The notes beneath the pieces were generated by a model. It saw nothing but the letters and a program-made list of their open reading frames with translations. It did no database searches and had not been told where the DNA came from. Both the position numbers and the translations under genes were made by a program. Below, piece by piece: positions 48,066 through 59,600 of a stretch of 64,000 nucleotides of DNA (position 1 is its first letter; every line of letters starts with the position of its first letter). The stretch comes from Pristionchus mayeri (Eukaryota; Nematoda; Chromadorea; Rhabditida; Neodiplogasteridae), in contig BTRK01000002.1 of assembly GCA_036245805.1 (NCBI GenBank), positions 6,444,689 through 6,508,688 of the forward strand. Direction: 5' to 3'.

Positions 48066-49522
48066 CTAGCGACCTTCGGTCGCTACGTGGTTCGCGGGGT
48101 TGTGTGATATAGATAAATGTTGTGCACGACTGGTGAGAGCATGCTTAAAACTTTGTAAAAGACTCGTGAGGCCTCGGGCGATCCGAAAAAGTTGGAATGG
48201 GGATTCACCCCATTCCAACTTTTTCGGATCGCCCTCGGCCTCACGAGCCTTTCACAACGCTCACGCTGCGGGGAGTGAGAGCAGGTTGGGAAGCATTTTT
48301 GAATAAATTCCGCAAGGAATGTCAGTCAACCACGTTTGGTACCAGTTTTATGCAAGGACATTAACTTTTTCGGATCGCCCGAGGCCTCACGAGCCTTTCA
48401 CAACGCTCACGCTGCGGGGAGTGAGAGCATGCTGGGAAGCATTTTTGAATAAATTCCGCATGATATGTCAGTCAACAACGTTTGGTACCAGTTTTATGCA
48501 TGAAAATATAATTGTAAGCGACTGGTGAGAGCCTGCCTAAAACCTTGTAAAAGGCTTCTGAGGCCTCGCAGCAGCGCAATATCCGAAATTATTGATAACT
48601 GAACGCTGTTTACCTAGGAAAAGGAATCTCGGGGTGTTAATAATGCGAGACTTATTGCCGAAAAAAACGAGAATTACGTAAAATTGAATAGTGATGATGT
48701 ACGGCCAAAATAAAAAGTAGAGGCCACGGGAGATAGAGTGGTGGTCCAGGTCCGGAGTCTGGGTGACCACTTTGAAGCGATTTATGGCCAAAAAACGGTT
48801 ATTGCATCATGTTGCATAATGATGATATAATTCTAAATTTTGAAATATTTGACTCTGGGGAGTCGAATGGTGAAGGTCCGGGGTCTAGGCGACCACTTTG
48901 AAGCGATTTATGGCCAAAACGCGATTATTGCATCATGTTGCATAATGATGATGTAATACCCAATTTTGAAAGAGCTCACTTTGGGGAGTCGAATGGTCAA
49001 GGTCCGAGGTCTGGGTGTTGGCTGGGAGCCGAGATATTGCATTATTGCATCATCATTACGTAATGATGATGAAATCGGTGATGCAATAGAAATATCTCGT
49101 CAAGGGGAGTTGTATGGTACCTCACTTGTAGGTGTACGACGACTTAGAATCGAGTTATGTTGAAAAAACGGGATATTGCATAGTGATGATGAAATATGAC
49201 GTCATGATGACGCAATCATCGATTATCGATTTTAAAAGTGCCGAGCCTGGGGATCCGGCTGGTCAAGGAGTTACCGTTCTAGGATGCGGTTGAGGCGAGT
49301 TATGAGGAAAAAACGAGATATTGCGTAGTGATGATGCAATATGACGTCATGATGACGCAATCATTATCGATTATAAAAGAGCTCGCCGAGGGGAGTCGTA
49401 TGGTAGCCTAGTTGTAGGTCTACGATGAGTTTGAAGCGAGTTATGGCGATTTTTTGAAAAGTGTGACAGACACGCAAACGGACGAACAGACAGACAGACG
49501 CTACGATATTATAGTCAATAGG
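48066..49522. mobile_element. 1.46-kb insertion with internal tandem repeats, Helitron-like features
   Basis: Unit B lacks the segment (CCCAATCTTG near 55960), which defines its borders. One end is CTAGCGACC with a short hairpin (GCGACC TTC GGTCGC); on the minus strand it would end in CTAG after a hairpin and sit between A and T, as Helitrons do. The other end has CAGACAGACAGACGCTACG. The interior has diverged 110-150-bp tandem units containing TGATGATGCAATATGACGTC and GGTCCGGNGTCT, plus a 145-bp direct repeat (48214 and 48363). No helicase was seen. Confidence 0.5.
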
Positions 49523-49710
49523 AATCTTGAATATGACACTTGCTCAATGAAGATCCTAACATAATGAACAATTGAACATAATTTTGTATTTTCGAAACAG
49601 AAGAATGCCCTGAATCATATTTAAAAATTTCAACTACTCTTTAGAAGGGCATGAAACATAAACATATATGCTTCTACGAGTGACGGTGCGCCACGGAATC
49701 TAGTGCTCAC

Positions 49711-49822
49711 TAGCGATGCCAAATCGGCGCGCGTTCTCCTCGTTTCACACTCCCTCTCGCTCTGTCTGACCGGTGAGAGAGCCTGTGGAACGAGGAGAGC
49801 ACGTGCCGATTTGGCATCACTA
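49711..49822. mobile_element. hAT-type MITE, 112 bp
   Basis: The ends TAGCGATGCCAAATCGGC and TAGTGATGCCAAATCGGC are flanked by GTGCTCAC (49703-49710, 49823-49830). A related copy sits at the equivalent place in unit B (from about 56148), so this insertion predates the duplication. The right-hand target copy contains the splice donor of the exon at 49831. Confidence 0.8.
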
Positions 49823-49830
49823 GTGCTCAC

Positions 49831-50014
49831 CTCTTCGAGTTTTTCTCCGCTAGGTCTCGCTCGTCTGAAATGACAGGGAATTCGCATACTCTCTGACCAG
49901 TCACTAAATTTCTGGCATACTATCATCACAATTCTGCTATTACCTTCATCCGAGGGGGGAAAGAAGGATCACAGCTGGAAGCAGGAGGAGGACGAGGTAG
50001 AGACGTAAGAACAT
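49831..50014 (-). pseudogene. first two exons of a Dickkopf-like gene copy
   Basis: Exon 1 (49944-50014) starts MFLRLYLVLLLLPAVILLS after TTCAG|ATG and ends at a GTAATA donor. It is 71 nt, against 70 nt in the paralog at 62022-62091, so one extra base shifts the frame into TGA. Exon 2 (49831-49864) is 34 nt, exactly as in the paralog, with phases 2 and 2 and a GTGAGC donor. No further exons follow; the hAT MITE and unit A sequence take over. A still shorter remnant of exon 1 lies at 56232-56270. Confidence 0.6.
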
Positions 50015-50753
50015 CTGAAGGGTTTGAACATTTACAGTGTGAACAAAGTTCAATATGGATTGAGGAAAATTTCAGGAACTCGTGCTAAGCGACATCTTAT
50101 TGATATGTTTGCGTATAACGAAATGTTACAGGAACTACGGGAACATTAAAAACTGATCATCCAACTTACTTTCGAACCAAAATTGAAACCCAACACAACA
50201 TTGCAAATGGTGGACAACGTTTTCAGCAGATGTCGTAGCGAGAGTAGCTGATGGATCAGGAGCAAATAATGTGGTTGCACTTGGTTTCTCCCGTCTCTCG
50301 CCAGTCCTCACGAGTCCACTGCTAGAATGAAATGACTCCTATCGGCTTGTTTGCTCTTTCGTCTTAGCGCCGAGAGTGTGCTGACGCGTCCCTATTCCTT
50401 CTTTCCCCCCTTGTGCAGCGTCAGCGCTCCTTTTACTTGAGGTTTATAGCGATGTCGGTATATAAGGTCGCCTCCCCCTCATTCACTTGTGGCTCGAGTA
50501 AAGGGAATGCTTACTCCGCATGTGCCCGATACACCGAACCCACAGGACTAGCTTCGTCTAGTCTTGACAGAGAGATAACGCTGAATGATGAGACGATTTC
50601 TTGATATCCCTAACGTACCCACTGAAACATATGTTCTCTAATGGAAGAACCAGGACACCTGTCTGACGTAGCTTCTTTTCGATGCGATCAAACGCTCGAA
50701 ACACTGAGGATTTAGTTCCTCCTGTATTTTCTGTTGGGTTGTTTGGGAAGATA
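50015..50753. repeat. 5' flank of the Dickkopf-like copy, duplicated at 62092-62770
   Basis: Long stretches match 62092-62770, including GTCCACCATTTGCAATGTTG (minus strand) and a conserved donor-like AAAGTAAGTT. A minus-strand frame (SGLVRTGERREKPSAT, then LFAPDPS, ENVVHHLQCCVGFQF) is open in both copies, but most differences between copies change amino acids. An untranslated 5' exon fits as well as a coding one. Confidence 0.5.
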
Positions 50754-51652
50754 TTAGGTTGTCTCAAAAGTTTCTGACTATTTTCACTTTTCCATGTTTT
50801 CACCTATCCTGTCCTTGAATGTTGACCGGTTTACTTCTAGTCTTCGACCATGTATAAGGGCTTGGGTACTCTATCTAGCGCACAGTATCTCACTCCCATA
50901 GATTTTGTACGAATCTCGCGATAAGCTCTAAAATTCAACTAGATGTGCAAGTTGACTCACTTTTTGTAAGGTTCAAAAATCTTCGGAGAACCGTGTGAGG
51001 TGCAAATTGAACACACTTCCGTGAAGTACTCCCAACGGGTTATTCTCGGGTGATAACCTTCGATGTGCAGTTATATTCACGTTCATAATGAGTGCACAAT
51101 CCGAAATCCACACTAGGGTGGTAATTCACAAAATAGCACCATTCGATACTGGATTTGTATTGAGGATCTGAGCGAACCAATTTGTGGTGGCTTGTGAAGT
51201 GCTTTCCCTAATAAATATATGACCATAATTAGGAGATATTCGAAACATCCGTTAATGAGTTGAAATTATCGGAATGCTGAAGTCCAATTTTACACTTCAA
51301 AATACGACATTTTCGCAACCTCCCGTTCTAAGCACACATTGATTACCGTATTTTTCAAGGTTATTTTAACAATTAGCTCTTGGCCTATACCTCAACGACT
51401 GGGCATAATCAATAGGTCCATGCAATTCCAGAAATAATCATCAACAAAATGCACCAAAAAATAGGCATATTTCGGCTTTTTGGCAAAAATAATTCATTTC
51501 TCCCAAACTACGCATCAGAGTTTAGATTGCAATGCATACTAGTATTATACTACCAAAACCCTACCTCAAGCTAAAAGGATAATTGAAACATCCGATGCTC
51601 ACGAGACCAAACTTGAAAAATTAAATAGTCAGAAACTTTTGAGACAACCTAA
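50754..51652. mobile_element. mariner-type MITE, 899 bp
   Basis: 30-bp perfect terminal inverted repeats begin TTAGGTTGTCTCAAAAGTTT and are flanked by TA (50752-50753, 51653-51654). No transposase was seen. The insertion lies inside sequence that is continuous at 62640-62670 in the duplicate (GGGAAGATGTGC). Confidence 0.85.
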
Positions 51653-51835
51653 TATATATATGCGACCAATTATTCTGATTACTTTATCGTTTCATGAGAT
51701 CTACAATCGGGTTTCAAACGCAAGTTCAATGTGGCAAATTTTATCGGATATCTAGAATAAATACAACCCAGACACGCCGATTACATCCGAATTAAGCCAC
51801 GAGTGTATCGATTATTGCAGGGTATCTTGCTGATA

Positions 51836-52732
51836 TTACTGATCTGGTCGAACGTAGAATACAATACGCTCTTTACTACGATTCGCACCCGGAATTCGAG
51901 CGGTTAGAAGAGTGGAACCGACCTTATCATAGTAGACATACGCTACAATTGCGCACTACTTTAGTGTTTGTTGCATCCGTGCTTACTATTTCCGATTTTT
52001 AGTTCATAAACTGGGTCACTCGCTCCGCATATGTTCTCTGTACCAGCAGCATAACCGTACACCTCCTTTCCCTGCGATTTGCGATTAGCCTAAAGTCATT
52101 AGGACCACGCATTTTTGAATTTAGTAGGGTTTTCAATTTGAGACAAGATAACGAAAGAAAGCGAGGTAGAGGCGTAGCGGTCTCTCCATCGTATATCAAG
52201 ACCTTAGGTCCTAGCGAACTAAGCGAATTTTCGTTGAAGGAAAGAAGAAAACCTAGTCCTCATGCAATTTCAAAACGTTCTACCTGGGGCGGGCGAGTTT
52301 TGCTAGCAATAAGTTGGCCAGATGGAGTTTGCCAGATTGGAATCCAATTCTTCTTAGGGCAGTAGCATGTTGCCATTTCGAACAGATTGGGCTGAACAAT
52401 TAACATCGATCCACCAACCCGATCTCTCTTCGGAAGTGCTTGCCTCAAAAAGTTTAATTATTATCTCTAAATGTCATTGACATACTTACGCCAAGTACCT
52501 AAACATGTAGAGAGGCATAGGCTTATTCATCTTAGCAGGGTCGCATGATATCTGACAAGTTTAACAATATCATTGTCAAAGTGGAGTCCAGCAATTTTGT
52601 GTTATTCGCTTCGACATTTCTCAGAACATTTGAGCAAATTAAAAAAAAAACACATACACATACACAAATACGTACCGCAACAGTCCCCGTTACGCAGGCT
52701 GCTGCTAGAAGGAGAGTGATTAGAGCCACCAT
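51836..52732 (-). CDS. small secreted protein, 156 aa, five exons (intact copy C)
   Basis: Minus-strand exons 52676-52732, 52490-52551, 52284-52443, 51987-52071 and 51836-51942 (57, 62, 160, 85 and 107 nt) sum to 471 nt with agreeing phases. Donors are GTACGT, GTAAGT, GTAGAA and GTAAGC. Exon 1 is a signal peptide (MVALITLLLAAACVTGTVA). The mature chain starts ISCDPAKMNKPMPLYMF and contains EMATCYCPKKNWIPIWQTPS, VYGYAAGTENICGASDP and a basic C-terminus ending RIVFYVRPDQ. It has four cysteines, one in a CYC pair, and a beta-rich look. Exon lengths are identical in copy B and nearly so in A. I do not recognise the family; an extracellular role is inferred from the signal peptide only. Confidence 0.75.
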
Positions 52733-53043
52733 GTTGAAAGAAAAATTGAAGAAAAAAACTGAGCAGCTGGGCATCATAGCATGTTATATACCATAGCATC
52801 AAGCTATCATGAGCCATTTCACATATTTATGGCCACGCCTTTGGCAAAAGAATCGCTTCACAAGAAATACATATTTTGCCCTGAAAATTATATATTTTTT
52901 TGGCTTTTTTGGAGTGGCATTATTCCGGTGAGTTCTAGTCATGGATTGGGTAGATGCGAGAGAAAGTACAGATTCAGCTATTGTTCAGTAAGCTTTGCGT
53001 TATATTCGGGCAAGTTCTATACTTAGCTCATGCGCACAATCAA

Positions 53044-56000
53044 CTTTGTTTCTTTATGAAAGGGAATGGTCTGCTTACAAAACCAAAGATGGTTACTCTA
53101 TGAGATACAATTCGTCCACACTACGCACTTAGATGTCAGATTGATCCCGATGTATTTTCATTATGCTGTCCAAATCCTTGATCTCACCTAAGATAAGATA
53201 ACAGATCCCGTAAAAATTCCGCAACTGTACTCAAAGATCATAAAATTCCACCGATTTAGCTTCATTGTACGGCTCCTTCTATTCGCTCCCTCCTCGTGCT
53301 ACTAAATGTAGATCTAAGTAAAGTTAGAAAGTGTTTCGAATGAGGGTCCATTTCACATTCGAACACTATCTCACTTTACTATGATCTTCATTTAATACCA
53401 CGAATGTTTGCATCGTTGTTAGAGCGTATAGAGTCATTCACCACTTTCAACTGTTTTTGTATAAGCACGAATGTCCAATATGATCTACAATGCTCTGCTA
53501 TCTACTAGTCCCGTTACTAAAGACTCAATTTCATTCCACAGTCGGAGGCTAATGATCTCATCTGAGTTGTACACAGCAATTTGTGGTTGTGAGTGTTCGT
53601 GTGTAGCTAGTCCCTAGCGACGAGGCGTTGTTCGGGCCCGGTGCCAGGATCCTGATTGGACCCGGTTCCTGCTACCTGGTTCCGAACCGCGTCTCACCGT
53701 CTCGTGTACCCCCCACCTTTGATGTCGTGCTGGAACCGATCGTGTAATATTTATGTTTTTCTTGTGAGTAATTCCGAAATATCTTATTTATTTATTTCGT
53801 CTTATGAGGATGCATAATTTCCTCAATGTTTAATCAATATTATGTATTTCACATTTTTTTCCTTGTTCGATTGCATTGTAATTTATTTGTAAATCATTCA
53901 CCTTCAGTTGTAAGCGATAAAAGGGCAAAGTCTGCATTTATCGAGTCCTATCCAGGGAAGATCGTCCAGATTGTTCGCATCGTATTAAATACAAGCACAA
54001 TCAATTCATCGTGGAAAGAGAATTTCGGAAATTTACACAAATTGTATCGGATATCTAGACTAAATACAACTCAAACACGCCGATTCCATTCGAATTAAGT
54101 GACGACTGGATCGATTAATGCATAGTATTTTGCTGATATTTTACTGGCCTGGCCGAGCGTAGAACACGATACGCTCTTTGCCCCATTTCGCACTCGGAAT
54201 TCGAATCGACAACCGATTCGATCCGGCCTTATCATAGTAGAAATACGCTGAAATTGCGGACTGCTTTAGTGTCTGTTGCGTCCGTGCTTACTATTTCCAA
54301 TTTTTAGTTCATAAACTGGGTCAGTCGCTCCGTATATGTTCTCTGTAGCAGCAGCATAATCGTATACCTCCCTTCCCTGCGATTTGTGATTAGCCTAGAG
54401 GATCATGATTGCAATTCGATCTTATTATTGAACTCAGAAAGACTCAATTTGAGATAAAATAGCGACCCCGCAAAGCATATCCCACATCGGATTGCGAAAC
54501 AAGGCGAGAGAAAGTCGTAGGTAAAATTATCCCGAGGGGATCCCAATAGATTTCCCAGTGGGGGAGCCCTCATGTATCTCAATGGGATCCCACTGGGAAG
54601 CCTACTGGATGCCTACAGTATCCTAACCTCTAGTGTGGGTACCGTACCCACACATAAGCATGTGCACTCTGAAAATTGAAGAGCGACCGCCCGCACTCAC
54701 GGTGAACATTCAAAACGCGCACCTTGCGGAACCTTCTCGCGAGTTGGGTAACTAAACCGAACCCGCGCTGCTTTCCTTCAGTTCATAGAGACCGTGTTCT
54801 CTACACGAGGCGGGATAAAGATCGCGCGATCCTTAATGGGATCCCACTGAGAAATCCACTGGGAAGGGCGTTCGCCACATCTCCTCACTGGGATCCCATT
54901 GTGAAACTTTTACCAGAGTAGCGGTCTCACTGTCTGCCGACCTTAGGTCCTAGCGATTTAATCGATTTTCTGGTTGTAAAGAATGTACAACAAGTAGATA
55001 CAAGTAGATCGAAAGTAGAACACTCAGTCTTCACTTTATTTCAAATCTTTATCTGTACCTGAGGCGGCCGAGTTTTGCTTGCAATTAGTTGGCCAGATGG
55101 AGTTTGCCAGATTGGAATCCAATTATTTTCTGGGCAGTAGCATGTTGCCATTTCGAATAGATTGGGCTGAATAATCAACATCAATCCGCCTTCCCAATCT
55201 CTCTTCGGAAGTGCTTGCCTCAAGAGTTGCAATATTATCTCATTCAATTGTTTAACAATATATTTGTAAGTATTTATTTAAACCATTTTCGTAACTCCAT
55301 TTGGTATCGGTTTTCGTGGAAAGCAATGACAAATATAAGATTTCGGAATTGAGCGTAATTGGACTTCTTTTGAATCATTTTTTTAGATATGTTTCATGTG
55401 CTCTATATATGCGAGCTATGTATTGTACATGAAATATATCCGCAAATGATTCAAAAGTTGCCCAATTACGCCCAATTCATGAACCCTAGAAAAATAGTAC
55501 TTACCGCACAGGCCACCGATGAACAGAATGTAGCTAGAATCAGAAAGAATAGTGCCTCCATGGTGAAAAGAAACTGTTAAAGTGAGCAATGGAGAGCATT
55601 ACATACGACGGATTCAAGCTGAATTGAACCATTTCAAATTTTTATCGCCAGAGTATCGGCGCCTTTGGAATAGGAATCATTTCGCAAGAAATGCATATTT
55701 TTGTTCTGAAAAAAGCGCCCGGTTGAAATATGTTTCAATTAGAGGAGAACTCTCTTCAAGTCGCGCGCTCTCTCGTCCGTTGCTGAGCTTTCCCTGATTA
55801 GGCTCCCCGCCAACCACCGCTCTGTTCGGAATGGAGATATCAATGTGAAAAATTCGGAGCTTCTTATCGTTTGTGAGATCTAAAGTGAATTTTGACTTTG
55901 CTCCTCCTTTAAATATATCCGAAAACGACAAGAAAACCACCTGAAAATTGAAAACCCAATCTTGAATATGACACTTGCTCAATGAAGATCCTAACATAAT

Positions 56001-56230
56001 GAACAATTGAACATAATTTTGTATTTTTGAAAAAAGAAGAATACGCTGAATCATATTTAAAAGTTTCAGCTACTCTTTAGAAGGGCATGAAACATAATCG
56101 TATATGATTCTACGAGTGACGGCGCGCCACGGAATCTAGTGTTCACTAGTAATGCCAAATCGGCTCGCGCTCTCCTCGTTTCACACGCTCTCTCGCTCTG
56201 TCTGACCGTCGGGAGAGTCTGCGGAACGAG
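53044..56230. repeat. duplicated unit B (homologous to 41093-49800)
   Basis: Colinear with unit A but without A's mariner-type, ATAA palindrome, Tc1-like, nested hAT and Helitron-like insertions. It shares the older hAT MITE at its right end (from about 56148). It ends in a fragment of the Dickkopf-like signal-peptide exon (56232-56270). Tracts of CCCAGTGGGATCCC-type words occur in the same intronic positions in both units (43841-43925 and 54526-54612). Confidence 0.8.
54141..55561 (-). pseudogene. small secreted protein gene, copy B (exon 2 deleted)
   Basis: Exon 1 55505-55561 (57 nt, MEALFFLILATFCSSVACA, donor GTAAGT); exon 3 55059-55218 (160 nt, EMATCYCPENNWIPIWQTPS, donor GTACAG); exon 4 54292-54376 (85 nt); exon 5 54141-54247 (107 nt, ending RIVFYARPGQ). 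A deletion of about 90 bp between 55249 and 55250, relative to A, removes exon 2 and its splice sites. Skipping exon 2 (62 nt) would shift the frame, so the product is lost unless an unseen exon compensates. Cys in exon 4 is Tyr here. Confidence 0.7.
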
Positions 56231-56630
56231 GAGAGCAAAGCAGGATCACAGCTGGAAGCAGGAGGAGGACTCGAAAATCCGGCATATGATACGAAGGTAT
56301 GAAGATAAAAAGTTACAGAAGATGATGAGAAGCAAATAGCAGTACTTACGTAGATTTGATTTTGTTTTGATTTCCTATGTATTGTTTTCTGTATATCTAA
56401 TCAATGAGCATTACTTTTCATTAATTTATAAAACATTTTTTGTCGTTCTCCTTCAATTGTAAGCGATAAATTGCAAAGTCAGTTTTTGTATTCAAGAATC
56501 ATTTTAATCGGAATTATAATCGGCATTTCTAAGTTTAAAATTAAAAAGGCGGCAGTTCAAACATCGGAATCAAGAATTTCTAGAAGAAATGCAGTATTCC
56601 GTCTAAATACAGTAAGGAATTGCTAAAGAA

Positions 56631-59600
56631 TTAGTAGGGCGAAGGGAAGATCCCGTTCGCGTTTCTCAAAATTGCGCCTGCTTGATCATCTTCTGTCATC
56701 TTCCTACAGTAAGGTACCTGAAAACGCATGTTTTGACAGCTCGCAAGTTATTTGTCGATAGGCCATCCTACCATACCGTCGTGATGTCGTGTTGCGCGTA
56801 GCACTCAAGCCCACGCGAGCATTGGCACGAATCGTCGCAGCGCGCGCCCTCTACGAGGTTCCCTTGGTTGCATTCGGAAGTTGTTCCTGTAGGTACCACT
56901 GAGTAGGGCGAGTACTACTAACAGTACTGTAAGCACTGTAAGTAAGCACTGTAACAGTACTGTAAGCAAGATCCTTACTGAGTACTACTACTGAGTGCTC
57001 ACTGAGTACGGGTTAATATATTCATGCATTCAATATCATTTCAAGAATCAAAATTTACTATTCATGACTTCCGAAGCATATCACAATTGCTCTTTTGCTC
57101 TGCCGGGAAATCAAGCCCCAAATTAAGATGTTTACAGATAATTTAACGGTACAAGACCTTTCAATGTTGATTTTCAATCTCACCTGCGAGTGCAGCAGCT
57201 GCTGGTGATAAAGCGCGGCAGCAACCTGAAATATTGGAGTCGGAATAAGGTGTTTGCAATAGATGTTATTTTAGAGTCTTTGTGCCCTTGACCTTAGTGG
57301 GAACTGGGTCGGATGATCACCGTAGGATGGTAACCTACTGAATGATAACCAAAAAATGGACTCTTCTGTAGAACTTTCATGCCGTGGAAAAAGTCAAGGA
57401 GAAGAGGAAATATTTGAATTCCCGCAATTTCATATCTCGGCTCCCAGTAGAGATATCGGCTTGAAAATTGGAATATGAGGTTGAAAATCCATTTGCAACC
57501 CATACTCCAATTTTCAAGCCGATATCTCTACTGGGAGCCGAGATATGAAATTGCGGGAATTCAAATATTTCCTCTTCTCCTTGACTTTTTCCACGGCATC
57601 ACAGAATCATTCTTGAGACTTTGGAAACCTACTGTGAAAGCTCTACATAATTTTTTAGTGGTCTATTTTTTTAGTGGTCTATTTTTTAGTTGTAATACAG
57701 TAGGTTACCATCCGATGGTGATCATCTGACCTAGTGCTCCTTAGAGATCCAAATGAACTTATTATTTGTATGGACCTATAATTACCCTGATCGCAGTCGG
57801 AGTGGAAGCTGCACGACGCGCCGTGTTCTCCCTTCTTCGGATGGGATAGGTCGGAAGGTTCGGGGCGATTTTCCCAAGGCTTGAAAACAAAAAAAAACAT
57901 TAACATACTAATGCTTCGCTGGCACTGCACCAGATGATCACCGCCGGAATATAACCAAAGTTTGAAGACTTCTAGAGTGATGAAATCCTACAGAAGGGGA
58001 ATTCAACACACCAACAGCTCACTTCCAACAATAACACTACTAATCACCAAATCGAAAACAACAATACTTCAATAGGCACTAGGTCGTATGAGAATTATGA
58101 TGTCATGCCGCCTTTGAAATATCAAATGTGGCTTGACGTCATAGTTCTTATCCGATGTGTGCCCTTCAATATGTTTACATTTCTTGCACCCGTCCTCTCC
58201 CTCTCTTTTTCGCTGTCGACAATTGCTTGAATCAGTTCTCTTGCTTCGTTGTTTTCCTCGCCCTGTAATTTCTTTAAGACACATTTTCAATCATTTTAGT
58301 AGGCGATAGATGCTCAAATCAGGTCATCAAATAGCTGCTATTTAGTGCGCGACCCCTGACAATTAAAAGAAATGACAATTACTCAACATGATATATATAC
58401 CCTTATGAAATGAATTTTATTCTGACAGCCACATTCGTCAAATGACAATGGCATAATGATTCTCTTCAAAGACTATTCGAAGGAAGAAAGCTTTTCGACT
58501 AGTTTTCCTTCTGACAAATTTGCATCGCCTTCATGTTTAGGTTTCAGGTGTGCTAGGCAGATTGTACGCCAACGTTTCAATTTGTTTTCTCCTGAAACAC
58601 TCTCGATAATGTCACTACTTTTTGCCAAGAATAGGACTATATTTGATACATTTTGTACTGCCTGAAAACTAGGATACATAATTACCATGTACTCTGAAAC
58701 GAACCTGAAGGTATTGGGAAAGCGTAGGTCTTCGGAATATTTGCCTCACATTCCTGAATTGCTCTCTCGGATAGTTGGAATCAATATAATTTGTTAAGTT
58801 GTAATATTATTCAATGCCGAACTTTAGACCGGTACAACTATCATAGGGCTACCATAACCATATCAACAACCGTGCGGCAAGCCGGGCCTCCAATCGATCT
58901 TTCGGCGAGCTTATCGATTTTCGCGATGATAAGTTGCTCTTGGCGGCTGTAGAATGGCCTACGGGATCTGCCTATAATATTGGGGTGTCCGGAAAGTTCG
59001 TATATTTTTTTGTTTTTATTTTTTATTCAATGCTTTACAATTCTCAGTGACCAATGCATGCCCCCCTTCTTTCTCACTACCTCCCTCCAGCGATTGGGCA
59101 GGGTCTCGATTCCTCTCTTCCAGAATGCGGGTTTCTTCGAGACCGCACAGTTCACGAAAGCCCTCACAACTTCATCTCGATTCTTGAAGTTTTTTCCTTT
59201 GCAGAAGTCAGAGAGAGCGGAAGCAGTGGTAGCCGCATGGGGAGAGATCCGGGAAATACGGTGGATGGGGAATCCTCTCGATCTTCAGCTCGTCCATTTT
59301 CTTCTGGGTCATCTTCGCTCGATGTGGGCGAGCATTGTCCATCAGAAGAAGAATTTTGCACTGGTTCAGGAGTCTGGGAGGGACTCTGATCGCGACATCT
59401 TGCAGTTGTTCAGAGAAGAGGTCGGCATTGATGCTGGTACCAGGGGCGAGGATCTCCCAGTAGATGGGACCGAGCACTGAGAAGAAGAAGCAGAGGAGTT
59501 CCTTCTTTCCGTGCTCTTCCTTCTTCGGGACGGGCGTGGGCTTCTCATCTGCATCCACCCATTGCAGTCTCCTCACAGGGTTATCGTGCGTGATCCACTT

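Larger units (their letters stand above)
41093..50400. repeat. duplicated unit A (homologous to 53044-56230)
   Basis: The unit starts TTTGTTTCTTTATGAAAGGG in both copies. Alignable blocks include 41093-41520 with 53044-53475, 42795-44020 with 53472-54710, 44560-45140 with 54720-55335, 46441-46630 with 55337-55530, and 47636-48065 with 55530-55955. Intervening blocks in A are transposons absent from B. The right end carries the first exons of a Dickkopf-like gene copy. Confidence 0.8.

Noticed and set aside
56139..56339. Plus-strand charged frame (KQDHSWKQEED), also seen near 50000 and 62040
   Set aside because: The minus strand of the same sequence is a signal-peptide exon with splice signals and conserved phase in the paralogs; the plus-strand reading is its shadow.
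58473..58688. Minus-strand frame (starting near AVQNVSNIV) as an exon of the Dickkopf-like gene
   Set aside because: The neighbouring exons (58871-58971 and 58179-58262) already join in phase, the frame ends in TAG without a clear donor, and the paralog has no such exon.
59054..59480. Plus-strand frames of 111 and 166 codons
   Set aside because: Antisense of the mariner transposase, which has recognisable motifs on the minus strand.
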